Source of the DNA: Thysanoteuthis rhombus
Lineage: Eukaryota > Mollusca > Cephalopoda > Oegopsida > Thysanoteuthidae
Direction: 5' to 3'
DNA length: 64,000 nucleotides
Assembly: GCA_963457665.1 (NCBI GenBank)
Contig: OY735227.1
Span: forward strand, 44,891,459-44,955,458
Below the pieces are notes generated by a model, which was not told where the DNA came from, ran no database searches, and saw only the letters and a list, made by a program, of their open reading frames with translations. Positions 22,485-34,149 of this stretch are shown here, in pieces; the first letter of the stretch is position 1, and each line of letters begins with the position of its first letter. The translations under genes were made by a program, and so were the position numbers.

Positions 22485-22822
22485 ACTCATTCAAACTTGG
22501 CTGCTCCTGTGTCGTGCAACACATGAGGCAATGATTTTCGTCTCTATTTCTCAAACGATCCACAAAGACCCAATCATTGATTCAGTAGCAATTTTGGGTT
22601 TTCATGGGGCCCACATGCGAGCCTGATGCCCAAGATGGATTGTCTGACTGGGCTAAAGAACTCCAATTACCCTGCTATTTACCCATAGCTGGGGGGAGAA
22701 GTGAATTCATGCCTTTCCCAAGGGCATTTGTGCAAAGTGAATGAGGACTGTTCCAGCCAGAGATTGAACTCAGATCATTCTCCATGCTGTTAACCATTAG
22801 GCCAACTACACCACCAAAGAGG
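22485..22822 (-). mobile_element. tRNA-headed SINE (family H), full-length copy
   Basis: On the minus strand it starts GGTGGTGTAGTTGGCCTAAT, followed by GGTTAACA and, about 30 bases on, GAGTTCAATCTC. These fit pol III A and B boxes (GGTTAAC... and GTTCAATC). The body includes GGGAAAGGCATGAATTCACT, CCATCTTGGGCATCAGGC and AATGATTGGGTCTTTGTGGA. Copies also lie at 13345-13650, 17165-17385, 57790-57975, 58140-58300 and 61545-61732. SINEs borrow LINE enzymes. The partner here is not obvious. Confidence 0.8.
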
Positions 22823-23031
22823 ATGAAGTCACAATGAAAAATAATTTGGAACTAAAATTCTTTTGCATCAAAATACCAAGCGGTAAAAAAAAAATAATAT
22901 AGTTCAATACATGTTTAAAAAAACAAACATTGTACAATCAAAATTTCTTGAAAATGAAACAAACATTATTTACATAGTAATTTTACATACATAAGGGGGA
23001 AAAAATACATTTATACATCAATATGCTAGAG

Positions 23032-23936
23032 CAGCCTTTCTCAACCGGAGTTCCACAAACCCTTGGATTCCACGAGAGGTTGTTTGGGGGTCTGCAAGAA
23101 TTTTATACATTCGTAAAAAAAAAGCACTTAACTGTCTCACATCAATAGCAGATTGAATTTGTGTGTGTTTATCTTAAGTTTGGCCTCAGATTAAGTATTT
23201 GTACATCAGAAAACAAGCATATGTCTCACTGTAAATGAGTACAATTCATATTTAAATTTGTCTTGACTAGAATTTCTATTCATATTGCTAATAAATTTGC
23301 AAAATTTGTTTTCATTAATCAAGACTCTTTAAAGAACTAAGGAATTGAAACAAATTAATGGATGAAGATCCAGAAATGATAGAAAATAAAACAGTAAACC
23401 ACTTGAAGAATACAAATGGTAATAACACAACTAATACAAAAATAGACATTTTAAAAACTTTTAAAAAGAGAAAGAAATAACTCTCAAATGAAAAAGTGAG
23501 ATACAAGCATGAATATGAGCATAATTTACCTCACTATATCTCTTATATTATTTTTTTCTTTGTATTAAACCAGTTTTTTTGATAATTTTGTTGTATAGTT
23601 CTTATTATTTTTATCTAAGATAAGCTAAGCTTATCAATATTCTTTCATGGAAACTGACTTCCATTTTATTTTTTTATATCAAATATCCTTTGGAAGAGAA
23701 GGGACTGAAAAGAAAAGAGTATGTTACAATGTATACCAAAATGAAGAAGTACAGAGAAAACTGTCTTTCTGTACACTGTAGAATACTAAAAATCACTTCT
23801 ACATTATTATTCATATAAATCTTTGAACACACTGATGTGTTGTTAACTGTACAAATGATATTTTTATGAAAGAGTTACCTGAGACATAAAAGATATTTCA
23901 AGGGTGCCTTCAGTCTAAAAAGGTTGAGAAAGGCTG
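23032..23936. mobile_element. hAT-like non-autonomous element with 15-bp TIRs
   Basis: The left end CAGCCTTTCTCAACC is matched perfectly by its complement at the right end (23922-23936). The next internal bases (GTTCCACAAACCCTTGGATT, GGGGGTCTGCAAGA) are typical of hAT ends. The 905-bp body is AT-rich and has no transposase frame. I could not find an 8-bp target duplication (TGCTAGAG versus CCTGAAAG). Confidence 0.7.
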
Positions 23937-23939
23937 CCT

Positions 23940-24810
23940 GAAAGCATCACAAAAATGTTTGCAAACAAGTATAAAGACAAGCTAATTTTGTTAGATATGC
24001 CATATACCAAGCTCTGAAATTGCCCCTTGCTTCTTTTCTTTCAAGAGTGGGGGGTTATGGATATAATAACATGAAATTTGTGAAATGTATTCAACATGAG
24101 CCAAACCAAAAAGAAATGTTAAAATGGCTTCCATGAATTGTTTTCAAAGGGCTATTTTGAAACAAAATATGTCATTTAACAGAAAAACTGAGATTTTCTG
24201 GCAGGTTGATGTTTACATCTATTAATTTCTAGGATGTCCAGGAAAAAAATGCTAATATTTATGTTATCTGTTTTAAATTGTTATAGCAAAGGATGTATTT
24301 TCTTTTTTTTGTTTTGCTAGGAAAAAGAAAATCCTTAGATAGATATGCTTGATCATAACTATCTACATACTTATGATTTGTAATATTGTTTTCTATCAGG
24401 GACTTGGAAAGGACTTTTTTCAGGGAGTACCAAGTTTCTTTTACATGCCGTCCCCTTCTCCATTAGTCAGACTGTTTTCATCCACTTCAATACATGCCAA
24501 CGTTTTCTGAGATCCAAGTAAATTCCATCAACCACTTCAATTCTTGGGCCCTACTTTCTACATTCTCCCTAAATCAAAGAGAGTCTATCACCACATTACT
24601 TTCTTACTCATAAATCCACTAATGATTATACTGACTTGAAAAAATTCTATGTATCCCATTCAAAGACATATGATAATAACTAAGGCAAAACTCAAGTTAG
24701 AATGTACATGCCACATTCTAGTCACCAATAACTACGTGCTATTCTTTCCTTAGACAATGCATTGCCAAGACTTAAAGGAATAGAGTCAAGCAAAAGACTA
24801 GAAAAACACA
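23940..24810. other. Non-coding stretch
   Basis: Intron-like AT-rich sequence. I see no repeat or gene. Confidence 0.65.
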
Positions 24811-24819
24811 ATGTGTAAT

Positions 24820-24862
24820 TATATATATATATATATCTATATATATATGTATATATATATAC
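24820..24862. repeat. Interrupted (TA)n microsatellite
   Basis: TA run with CT and GT interruptions. It produces the Tyr/Ile-rich frame on the minus strand. Confidence 0.95.
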
Positions 24863-25442
24863 ATATGAAATATCAGAAGCAGGACAATTCATAATGTGAT
24901 AATCATAAATACATTTAGTTACGAACGATACATGCTTGGTACCAAATTTACTTGGTAGAAAATCAGCCTCATATCTTGTAAATAAAGAAATGAGTGTTAT
25001 GAGGAGATCGAATCTGTGTCCACCAGAAAGCAGCTTATACATGGCTCTGCTTTTAACTGAGTTAATGACAACCTTGTCAAGACAGGAATTCGTAGAGCAG
25101 ACTCATATCAGCCATTTCTCTATTTAATAATCAATGCGTGTGTGTGTTGATAAAATGATAATTGGAAGGAGAAGGAAAAACAGGTGTTACATCTGGAAAA
25201 TTTTCATCATGTGGGCATGTTCTGATGCATTTCAATGGTTGCAAGCCACCTTTTTCAGAGAACTTACAGTGGCACAGAGAAAACTTTATGCAGTTTATAT
25301 GTTTGAGATTTGAGAAATCAAATTGGGATATTTCTGTGCTGGGTTGTTTAAAAGGAGTGAGAGATGTCTGTATCTGTATAGGTGGGAGTTAGGTTTGTTC
25401 TGAAATAAGAAGGGTCTGTGACCTCGCATCCACACAACAAAC

Positions 25443-25470
25443 TATATATATATATATTTATATATATGTG
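25443..25470. repeat. Short (TA)n microsatellite
   Basis: TA run with a TTTA interruption, followed by TGTGTATGTGTG. Nearby at 25590-25665 the motif GATC(C)CTAGGCAGA occurs three times at irregular spacing. Confidence 0.93.
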
Positions 25471-25679
25471 TATGTGTGCGTGCTTCCTATACCAAAAGTA
25501 TAAAGTATCAGAAGATGGACAATTTGTATCCAGTATAATGCATGCATGTGAGCAACACTTTTCAATGAGCACACCGATACTTCACTCTGATCCCAGGCAG
25601 AAATTACAGGAAGCAATACTTTGATCCTAGGCAGATTGTACTGATACACTAATCCTAGGCAGACGTGTCAATCCATATG

Positions 25680-26345
25680 AGAATAGTTCAGTTATTTTCT
25701 TTATTAGTTCTATGGTAGTTGATAATTAATTCTTTTAATAGGAAGTAACTTGACATTGAACTTCTACTGAAAATAGATTAAAAACAGATTCACCTAATAT
25801 CAAATTTTTCAGTATTTTTATCTACTTACATAAAACTAGTGCCCAGTCCATCTAAGAAATATATAAGTGTATATGTTCACAATATCACTACAAAATTTTT
25901 CCAACAGACAGAAATGGCACCAGAAATTAAAATTGAATGTATAAACAAAATAATACTTATATATTTTAACATAACATCTATTTTTTAGCTCATGGACGAT
26001 ATACATAAGTCCACAAATACAAAGATATTTTTATCATCTTCACCTTAAAAAAACAAGGCAGAGTTTTGGTCAAGGTTGATCCAGATATGGAGACCAATCA
26101 GAATGCAGTTTACAATTCAATACAAGATATAACTCTTTAATCCACTGCTGTCAATTAAAATATCACTAGAACTGAATAATTGAAGATAGAACATGAAATA
26201 TCATTGGCCAATTTTTATCCCTAGTTTACCCTTGTAGTCAAAAAATGACAGCAATAATCAAGTAATCTGGCAAATGCTGACTAATATCTTATATTTAAAT
26301 TCATTCTGAAAACATTGATGGGTTAGATTTTAAAACAATTTCAAT
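25680..26345. other. Non-coding stretch
   Basis: AT-rich, no frame or repeat recognised. Confidence 0.65.
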
Positions 26346-26349
26346 TGCA

Positions 26350-26570
26350 GCACCCTTGAAGAATAACATTCTGTTGACTGCAAATGAATTTTTATTTAGT
26401 TTTTGTTTTTGTTACTTTTTTAAATTTTTTATATCATTCTTTAAATTCAGCATTTTTATTACATCATTAGAACATGAATGAAAGTCTATTTTACTACGTC
26501 AGTTATATCCCTTAGTATGACATAAGTCATCTCCACACTGCTAGTAATCATATATGTGGATTGTTGCTTT
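26350..26570 (+). repeat. Dispersed family F copy
   Basis: Second copy of the element at 14.6 kb, with CATTCTGTTGACTGCAAATG at its left and TCTATTTTACTACGTCAGTT at its right. Confidence 0.75.
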
Positions 26571-27019
26571 TTTTTTTAATAATAGTTACAAAGCTGTTTT
26601 CAAATATCTATTTATCTTTCACTGTCTTGACTAAATATGATAACTAGAAAACATGCAAACAAATGAGAAATAAAAACAAAAGCAAGAAAGACAAACATCT
26701 CGGTCTGACCAAAGTACAAATTATATCTTTCATTTAATTGGTGATATATATTCAGTGACGAAGTGCCGTAGGAACTTGTAGGAACTTCCCTCATTATCTA
26801 AATTCTCTAATTTGAACAATTCATGGATAAGAAACATTAGCCACTATATGTCCAATTACTCATCCCGTATGGCTGCAAAAATAGTCTTTGAAAGAATTTC
26901 TCACCCATCCAACCCGCCTCAGAGTGTTTCTCCACCTCTTGTTCTAGCACTACACCCCTAGACATATCTCCAAGACACTGAAAGGAGATGATCAGATGAG
27001 TATTTGAAAAATAAAAAAA

Positions 27020-27505
27020 CAGGTCTGGTTAGTCACTCAATAGAAACTATCACATGACCAACATGTTCTGGGAGCATGCTATGTTGGGAGTACCAATTAA
27101 AAAATTTGAAGAAGGTGTGATTAGTCAATAAGTTACTTCTTTTGATTTTTTTTAAGGCAATGATCACTAAAAAAATGACTGAATTTTCAGAAGACAAACA
27201 TGAATAGTGCTGGACACAAACTAAGGTACAAATTTAGCATAAACTTACATTATAAATTGAACACCCTGCTAAAAAAAAAACCTTTCTAAGGGGAGAATTG
27301 AAAAAATGAAATAATGTCATTTAGGGAAGGAGAATTTTCAAAAAGCATGAAAGATGTTTTTCCAAGACATAAGGAGTAAATGTTGGAAATTTCAGCCCTC
27401 TACCTCCAGTGGTATGGCTGTGATGAGTGATACATAGTCAGCCGGACCAACTTGAAAACTGAAGGAACCTATTTGGACAGTTTTGGATGATGGTTTCTAA
27501 GTATT
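27020..27505 (+). repeat. Dispersed family A copy, full length
   Basis: Contains all family landmarks from CAGGTCTGGTTAGTCACTCA to GGACAGTTTTGGATGATGGT. A good reference copy for the family. Confidence 0.88.
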
Positions 27506-27889
27506 CCTCACTTATAAAAAAATCTTATCCAAAAATACACATTGGTTTGAAAAATGAATTTGTACTACGATGATCTGATTTCTGTTCATTTGTTATCGCA
27601 ACATAATAAAAATAGTGAACAGTAGTGCAAATTTAGTTAGCAAATTACCATTAAACTGCTTTAACTAGAAGAATATAGCAATTTTCAGTTAGAAACAGGC
27701 CACCAGTTTCCTCGTAATTAATTTTGATTAACTTGAATTGAAAAAAAAAATGTCCGTCCAAGGGAGATTACTCCCAGTTTATAAAGTGCTAATTATAGTA
27801 GAATAAGCAAATAATAAACAGAAAATGACTTAACATCAAGCTTAAAGCCGGCCCAATGAGTTTTATAATCAAGTACATATAAACATTTC

Positions 27890-27915
<26 letters not shown>
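27890..27915. repeat. Poly(T) tract of 26
   Basis: Uninterrupted T run. It could be the poly(A) tail of a minus-strand retrocopy, but the adjoining sequence (27916-28000) has no AATAAA in the right place and no coding frame I recognise. Confidence 0.95.
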
Positions 27916-27920
<5 letters not shown>

Positions 27921-28656
27921 GACAAAACTAAATAGCCACCAGATGCATTATGGGATATAATGTACTCAGACTGTAACCACTCTACTGCAAGAAATAAGCT
28001 AAAATTGAGTCTCTTGTAATACGACAGTTGTTTTGAATGACCCAAGACTCATACACAGCTTCATCTCAGAACAGATATTTTCTGAAGAAATATCCTACAA
28101 ACTACCAAATGTTAGCATCCATTTAAAGCATGATTTGGTGATGAATTCAATGCTTAAATACTTGATCATTAATACTATAAATACATGATGTTATAGTATG
28201 CTGGCCCCAGTCAAGGCTGACAATGGGTCCATCAACTTTTTAGTTTTTATATTATACATATGTGTGATAGACTAAGTGAGTGCAAAAGTCTGCAGCGAAA
28301 AAAAACAAACAATCTTTTACTGTGTATTCAAGTCACTAATTTTCAAATATAAACACTGAAAGATTTTGAATATACCCAATAGATCATTAAATTATACATA
28401 ACTAAATTAAAATCATACATCATAAAGAAAAAAATTTTAAAAGCTATCTACATCTTTTTTGCTTCAATCTGATAAAGTTGAACTTCAATACAGAAAAGTG
28501 GAACTTTTTTCTCAAATTGAAGCTAAAAAAAAGTACAGATGAGGCTAAACTGTGAATTCTAAATCTTTTGTTGAAACTATAAACTAAAAAGATTAAATAA
28601 ATCACAAGTCAATAATTATTGGATTGACTAACATCTCAATCACATTTAAACAGAGA

Positions 28657-28722
28657 GTGTCCATGAAGTCTTTATCTTTTTTATTACACCATTTAAGCAA
28701 AAATAGATGAGGACTTTATGGA
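28657..28722. repeat. Small foldback (TGTCCAT.AAGTC ends)
   Basis: TGTCCATGAAGTCTTTATC pairs with the complement of the right side, TGTCCATAAAGTCCTCATC, across about 20 bases. The loop is short. It may be a MITE core or a paired solo terminus. Confidence 0.5.
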
Positions 28723-28968
28723 CAAGCAGCATATTCTCCAACTATTGAATGCTTATAAAATTACTTATCATTTGATATATATCTGTATTGATATATATCT
28801 GTATCAGATATTCAGAATAATTCATTTTGGGTATATACACATACACAGGAAAATGGGCATAAATTTATGTGTCCATATAATTCAAAGTGTAATGCATATA
28901 CATACATGTTTATATATACATATATATCATCTATAATAATTGCAAAAATGCATGATAAGGTTCATCCT

Positions 28969-28971
<3 letters not shown>

Positions 28972-29026
<55 letters not shown>
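28972..29026. repeat. (TA)n microsatellite, 55 bp
   Basis: The longest pure TA run in the window. It adjoins the 93-bp tandem duplication. Confidence 0.98.
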
Positions 29027-29027
<1 letters not shown>

Positions 29028-29028
29028 T

Positions 29029-29211
29029 CAAGTATAAAACCAGTGCATATAATTTACATTGAATACACATCATACACATATAGTTACATACTATGAAATT
29101 GCATATGTGCACATAATACAACAAGTATTAAACCAGTGCATATAATTCACAATGAATACACATCATACATATATTGTCACATATGAAATTACATATGTGC
29201 ACACATTACAA
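29029..29211. repeat. Tandem duplication of a 93-bp segment next to (TA)n
   Basis: Two head-to-tail copies (29029-29121 and 29122-29211) share CCAGTGCATATAATT and ATGAAATT(G/A)CATATGTGC with about 88 percent identity. The pair directly follows the (TA)n array at 28972-29026, so slippage at the microsatellite is a plausible origin. Confidence 0.9.
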
Positions 29212-29456
29212 GATTATATGTATATACATAAATATATATGTTTATGCATGCACATACTATATATGTAACAAAAGATTATACATACTTTGAAACAATGTAA
29301 ATAATAATGACACAGATTTTAGTTCAAAGAACAAAGAAAAATCCTTATTTATCTCTAAAACATAATCTGTTCATGGATCATTCAATAGAAACTGCATTTA
29401 TGCAAAAAAGAAAAAAAAAAATCAAGTCAATGTGGAAGAGCAAATGTTCCGCCAAT

Positions 29457-31223
29457 TCACACCTGCTGAACATTTACCAAAATCAGTGAGCCCATGAGGC
29501 AGAGCCAACGGATCAGGACACCTGTTTGCTCAATGACACACCTCCAATCAACCACAAGGGTCACACTTTCCCACCAACTGCAGATCCACATGTCAACCCT
29601 CCCCATTGAAATTCCATAATAACAGGAAATGATGAAGTTTCTGATTTGGGCTAGACATCGGAAAAAGATGAAGACGGATGTGTCATGGACATAAATTCTT
29701 GAGTCAAACATAGCAGTGAAGAATTGGTATCCACATCTCCAGTGGAGGCTGAAGAATACACAGTGCACAGGTGTGTTCACACGTATTGGTACAATCCGCA
29801 TACTACACAGGGGAATAATACATGTGCAGAATGTATATACAATCTGACATATGAATGTTCGGCACAAATTCCTGGTCAGAGTATGTCTCAAAATAACATA
29901 CCTTTCCAGCATGAGTATAATTCTTGTTCGAACCAAAATGTGCCACTGTAAGACGATTATCCTACTTCTGAGGGAACACCGCCTATGCAAGGTAAAAGTC
30001 TGGTCGCGTGTCGTACAGCGAAAACGTCGGCTAACCCGATGCGTTTGGGTGATGGTACCCCAATCCACGAGAACACACATTGCAGGCAATATACCTATCC
30101 GAGGCCTTATGCCAGTCCAGGCACAAATCTGGTAGCGCCGTTGCATTATAAGTGTTCGTAGGCGCACCACCCGCCTTCGTCGAATTACCACCCTCCTTGT
30201 TTGCACTACATAACCATGGTGCACGACAACGTTGCGTGTTCGGATCACACACTGGCAGTGGACGATCACAGTCCGGATTTGTAACATACATCGTCGCTCG
30301 TAGAGATCTGCTCTTTGGTACACCATTCTGCAATCCACAAACATCGTCTTTGTGCGGATCACATATTTCCAGTTCTGAGTGATTGTCCTGGTTTCAATCA
30401 CAATTTCATCATCGGAAGGACTGGTGACGGCTGATGATGTAGAAGTATTCAAAATACATCTCGGTGAAGATTCTGCTGTTTGGATCCAGAGATTGGTCCC
30501 GATGCAGTAACGCCGACTTCCTGGCAGGTGAAGTCCTTGTAGATGGTAACAACCCCAGAGAAAGAGAACCGTTATTGTTTTGACCATGCAACACCATGAT
30601 ACCATGATTGAGAGCGGTCTAATAACTATCCATAGATCCATCACGATGGTTTTAACGGCAGACTTACAGAAGAAATGCATCTCAAGTAATCCGAGTCCAA
30701 CCAGAATCCGGTAGGTGAGTTCCAACACTTTGGTCTGAACAGTCCATTTGCATTGCAATGTGACCGTTCCGTTCTGTAACACACTCTTGAAATGTGCCAA
30801 AATTGTCCTGGTGTGTACCAAATAGTGGCAGATGTGTACATGCTTTCCAGCCCGTTCGAAAGACTGGCCGTACAAGAGAGTTGTCGTTACCTGAATGCCA
30901 TACTGCCATTCCATTCTAGTCCAAACTCTGGTCAAAGTCTTTCGTCTCCATCCATCACACGAGAATAACAAGTCAGACGGTGGCGTAAGTGACCGGTCAA
31001 AAGGCCATGTCACAATGACTGTGTCATAACCTCATTTCTTGGAAGATCCTCCACATGTTAATTGCTGTCCTTGGGGTTAAAAGAGACTCCTCCGTTCATG
31101 TTGTCCTCGCTGGAAATTGAAAAACTGCCGTCTCATTATGGTAACATTGTATCCCGGTGCCTTGGTTGCTTCACAGGCAAAAATCATCCAATGAATTAGC
31201 AGCCACATCTTCACTGCAGACAT
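29457..31223 (-). pseudogene. Decayed gene for a cysteine-rich secreted or membrane protein
   Basis: From ATG at 31223 the minus strand encodes a typical signal peptide starting MSAVKMWLLIHWMIFAC. Two stops follow in that frame at about 31.08 and 31.03 kb. After that, coding-like sequence appears in different frames. One frame (about 30.87-30.03 kb) has cysteine-rich stretches such as ICDPHKDDVC and PDCDRPLPVCDPNTQRC, N-glycosylation sequons and RNY-biased codons, but several stops. A third frame (about 29.80-29.60 kb) has a Ser/Thr-rich tail. A 518-codon frame ending at 29457 is open throughout, but its V/I/R/T-rich product looks like a shadow. I see no introns and no poly(A) tail. The family is not recognised. 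GC and CpG are clearly higher than in the flanks. A functional gene with unusual decoding or assembly errors cannot be excluded. Confidence 0.45.
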
Positions 31224-31469
31224 TTACAAATCAATTCCGGAGTTTACTTGAGAAACAACCAGCTAACACTCAGCCGGACTGTGAGTGAGTAAACCAACAA
31301 GTGTATGAGTAAGCTAGCCGCTGGCCTACCCAGTTGGGTTTTTTTTTATCTCAATAGCCTGGGTATATAATATCCACATACATATATATGGAATAGATGT
31401 AATATCCAGATGTTTATATATGTAAATGTAAATTACCAGATATATATATATGTAAGTAATTTGAATGTA

Positions 31470-31526
<57 letters not shown>
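31470..31526. repeat. (TA)n microsatellite near the cysteine-rich pseudogene
   Basis: TA run with two interruptions in a simple-sequence zone (31.37-31.70 kb) that begins about 150 bp beyond the pseudogene start codon. A second TA stretch lies at 31647-31680. Confidence 0.96.
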
Positions 31527-33389
31527 CGTGTGTGTGTATGTATGTAAATTGAATGTAATATATTGTTGTGTTATTGTTTCATAGGCATTTTATGAACAAA
31601 ATCTCATACGAAATAAGTGCCAATATCCCAAAATGCTTATAAAACCATATATATATGTATATATATATATATATATATGTATTTACAAATATATATATAT
31701 TATATGTGGGACTATGATGAATTATTTACAAATAATTCGGAGGACTACCACTCCCTGCAACTCATCCAATCCCCATAATTGTCTACATCGAGCTTCGGTA
31801 GTAGCTTCCAAGTTATAATACCAGCATACTGGACACGGAATGATAGTTGCATAGTTTTTGTTTTGAAGTAAATGTCCATCTTATATACCAGTATACAAGG
31901 TAATATATGTCATGTCTTGATTATTTACATACATATACGTGTCCAGATATAGATATTTTACATATATGTTAGGTCCAGATATCTATGTATGTTTTATATA
32001 TATAACCTCCAGATATATGTTTGTAATATGTATGTAATGTTCACTCCAAAGGCTATTACATAATAAGAGAGGTTGATCGAAGTGAAAGACAAAAATAAAT
32101 CAGTGCCCAAGAAGTAAATTATTCAGTACCCAAACAAAATCAAGATTGCACTGATGATGATGATGGAGCCAGTATCCTAATACGTATGTGTGAATACATC
32201 CTAACAACAGAGCAGTGGGTTTAATTCAGCAGTGTTGAGAAAGAAAGTATTGATTCTTAAGTGACCATCATGCTCTCTCAGTGTGACGTCTGTGATATTG
32301 GCAAGAATAGGTGAAAAGATATGATTGGTAATTATCATCATCAAAGTCATAACGATCACGTTAGTAGAGTACATCTGGTCATCTTGTACCAAAAGGCCAT
32401 GCTTCAAAATGTACTTATAACTTATATATTATGTACTTATAACTAATGACATTATATAAGACCAGAGTTGGGGTGTAGGGACTGCTGACAGCACAACTGC
32501 AAGGGCAGGGCCGGAGCTCAGGGGGTACGGGCTGCAATATATCCAAGGAACCAAGAAAAATCTTTAAAAAAATAATTTCCAAAAATCTTTAAAAAATAAT
32601 CTTTACAAAATTTTGGGTGGGAAGAACACAGTTAGACCGAGAGCCAGAATTGTATAAGACAGACATTTTGTAATAAAAAAAAAAATAAAACGGTGCAAAT
32701 ATTATACCGCATCCAATCTGCTAGTATTATGACTAAGGGTCCATTTACTGAAGATTGATATGGACAATCATGTACAAGGAGAAGCTGCAGTGTGTGGTAG
32801 TCCTCCTCATACACATGTAAACCATTCATCTTATAGTCAAGCCCAACTGTCTTCGAACTACACAGGGAAACCTTTTCAATAATTTAATTTACTAAGGAAC
32901 CACTTTTAAAAACAACTTTCCCTTCAACATTTGTATATTCACATATAAATATGGAATTATCTGAATGTATATACACCCTAATAGAAAATACCTACTTGAA
33001 TAGAAACGTTAAAAAAAAAAATTAACAGTGAAAAAAAAAGACATCCACAGGACTACTGACTGAACAGCATCCGTCACGTAAATAACCAAGATATTTTTAA
33101 TTTTAATATAACCGTTAAATGAAATTGTTATGTAATGAAGAATTAGTAAGTACTTTGCAAAAATGTAATATGGCACCCTTGTGCTTTACACTAGCAGAAT
33201 TACTGTAAAGGTGTGAAATGTTATTCGTGTACACAAATATATACCTATGTATAAATATGTCTCTATATAACAATGACACAAGTAAACAGACTACCACCTG
33301 AAAAGAGAGATAATTCTTATATATACCTATACAGTATATATGTACACAGATATGTCAGTAAGTCTGCTGCCTAATGATGAAAAAAAAAG

Positions 33390-33393
<4 letters not shown>

Positions 33394-33442
<49 letters not shown>
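33394..33442. repeat. (TA)n microsatellite
   Basis: TA run of about 49 bases ending in CTACACACACAC. Confidence 0.97.
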
Positions 33443-33444
<2 letters not shown>

Positions 33445-33771
33445 ACACACACACAAAAAACAACTATTAATATATTATCTATCTTATAATAAGCTACAAG
33501 ACCAAACACTGCCATCTGTCACATTTTAAAGATATCTGCTAAAAGAGAACGGCTGAACTCGGCCATCAAGGAAACTAGAAAAGTGATAAAGTAAAATGAG
33601 GTGGAATTGAACAGTGCCGGTGAGCAAAAGATTTGGATTAATGCCGGAAATGGTTGCTTAAGCCAAATCCCATGACTTTTTTCATACATATTACAGTGCT
33701 TTAGTTTACCACCCTTTGCTATACTACAAGTAAAGCAAGAGGTATTTTAATAATAAATATTATTACTGTAG

Positions 33772-33900
33772 AATCTATACTAATATTTGAGCCTTTTGTT
33801 TGTTTGTCCGTGCCTCTTTCACACCAAAACTACAAAGCCCATCAACCTAATATTTGGCACGTTGACTTACAAGAGGACGATTCCTCACACAGGCTTGCAC
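33772..33900 (+). mobile_element. Possible Helitron-like 5' end
   Basis: TCTATACTAATATTTGAGCC followed by TTTTGTTTGTTTGTCC resembles a 5' terminus seen in many invertebrate Helitrons. I could not identify a CTRR 3' end with hairpin, so this is tentative. Confidence 0.3.
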
Positions 33901-34149
33901 AGATGTCACTAGAGGTCATTTCTCCGACCCTAAACATTCAAAACAAACAATAGTCCGGTCGGAATTTTCTCTAACCATTATTCTTATATTGGTACTTAGT
34001 TCTCTTACAAAATAAAGGTTTTGTTTATAAGTGTTGTACTTTTCATTATACATTGATGAAAATAAGACGTCAAAAAGAGAAGAGTAACAGTAGTGAAAGT
34101 ACAGTGACATGCTTCCAACTTCCCCCTTACAATCTCTAACCATAACAAG

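Noticed and set aside
27890-27915. Poly(A) tail of a minus-strand processed pseudogene
   Set aside because: The adjoining sequence has no polyadenylation signal or coding relic.
29457-31013. 518-codon open frame on the minus strand as a protein gene
   Set aside because: The product is extremely rich in V, I, R, T and C with no domain. A shifted frame in the same DNA has a better codon pattern and cysteine modules, so I treat the long frame as a shadow of a decayed gene.
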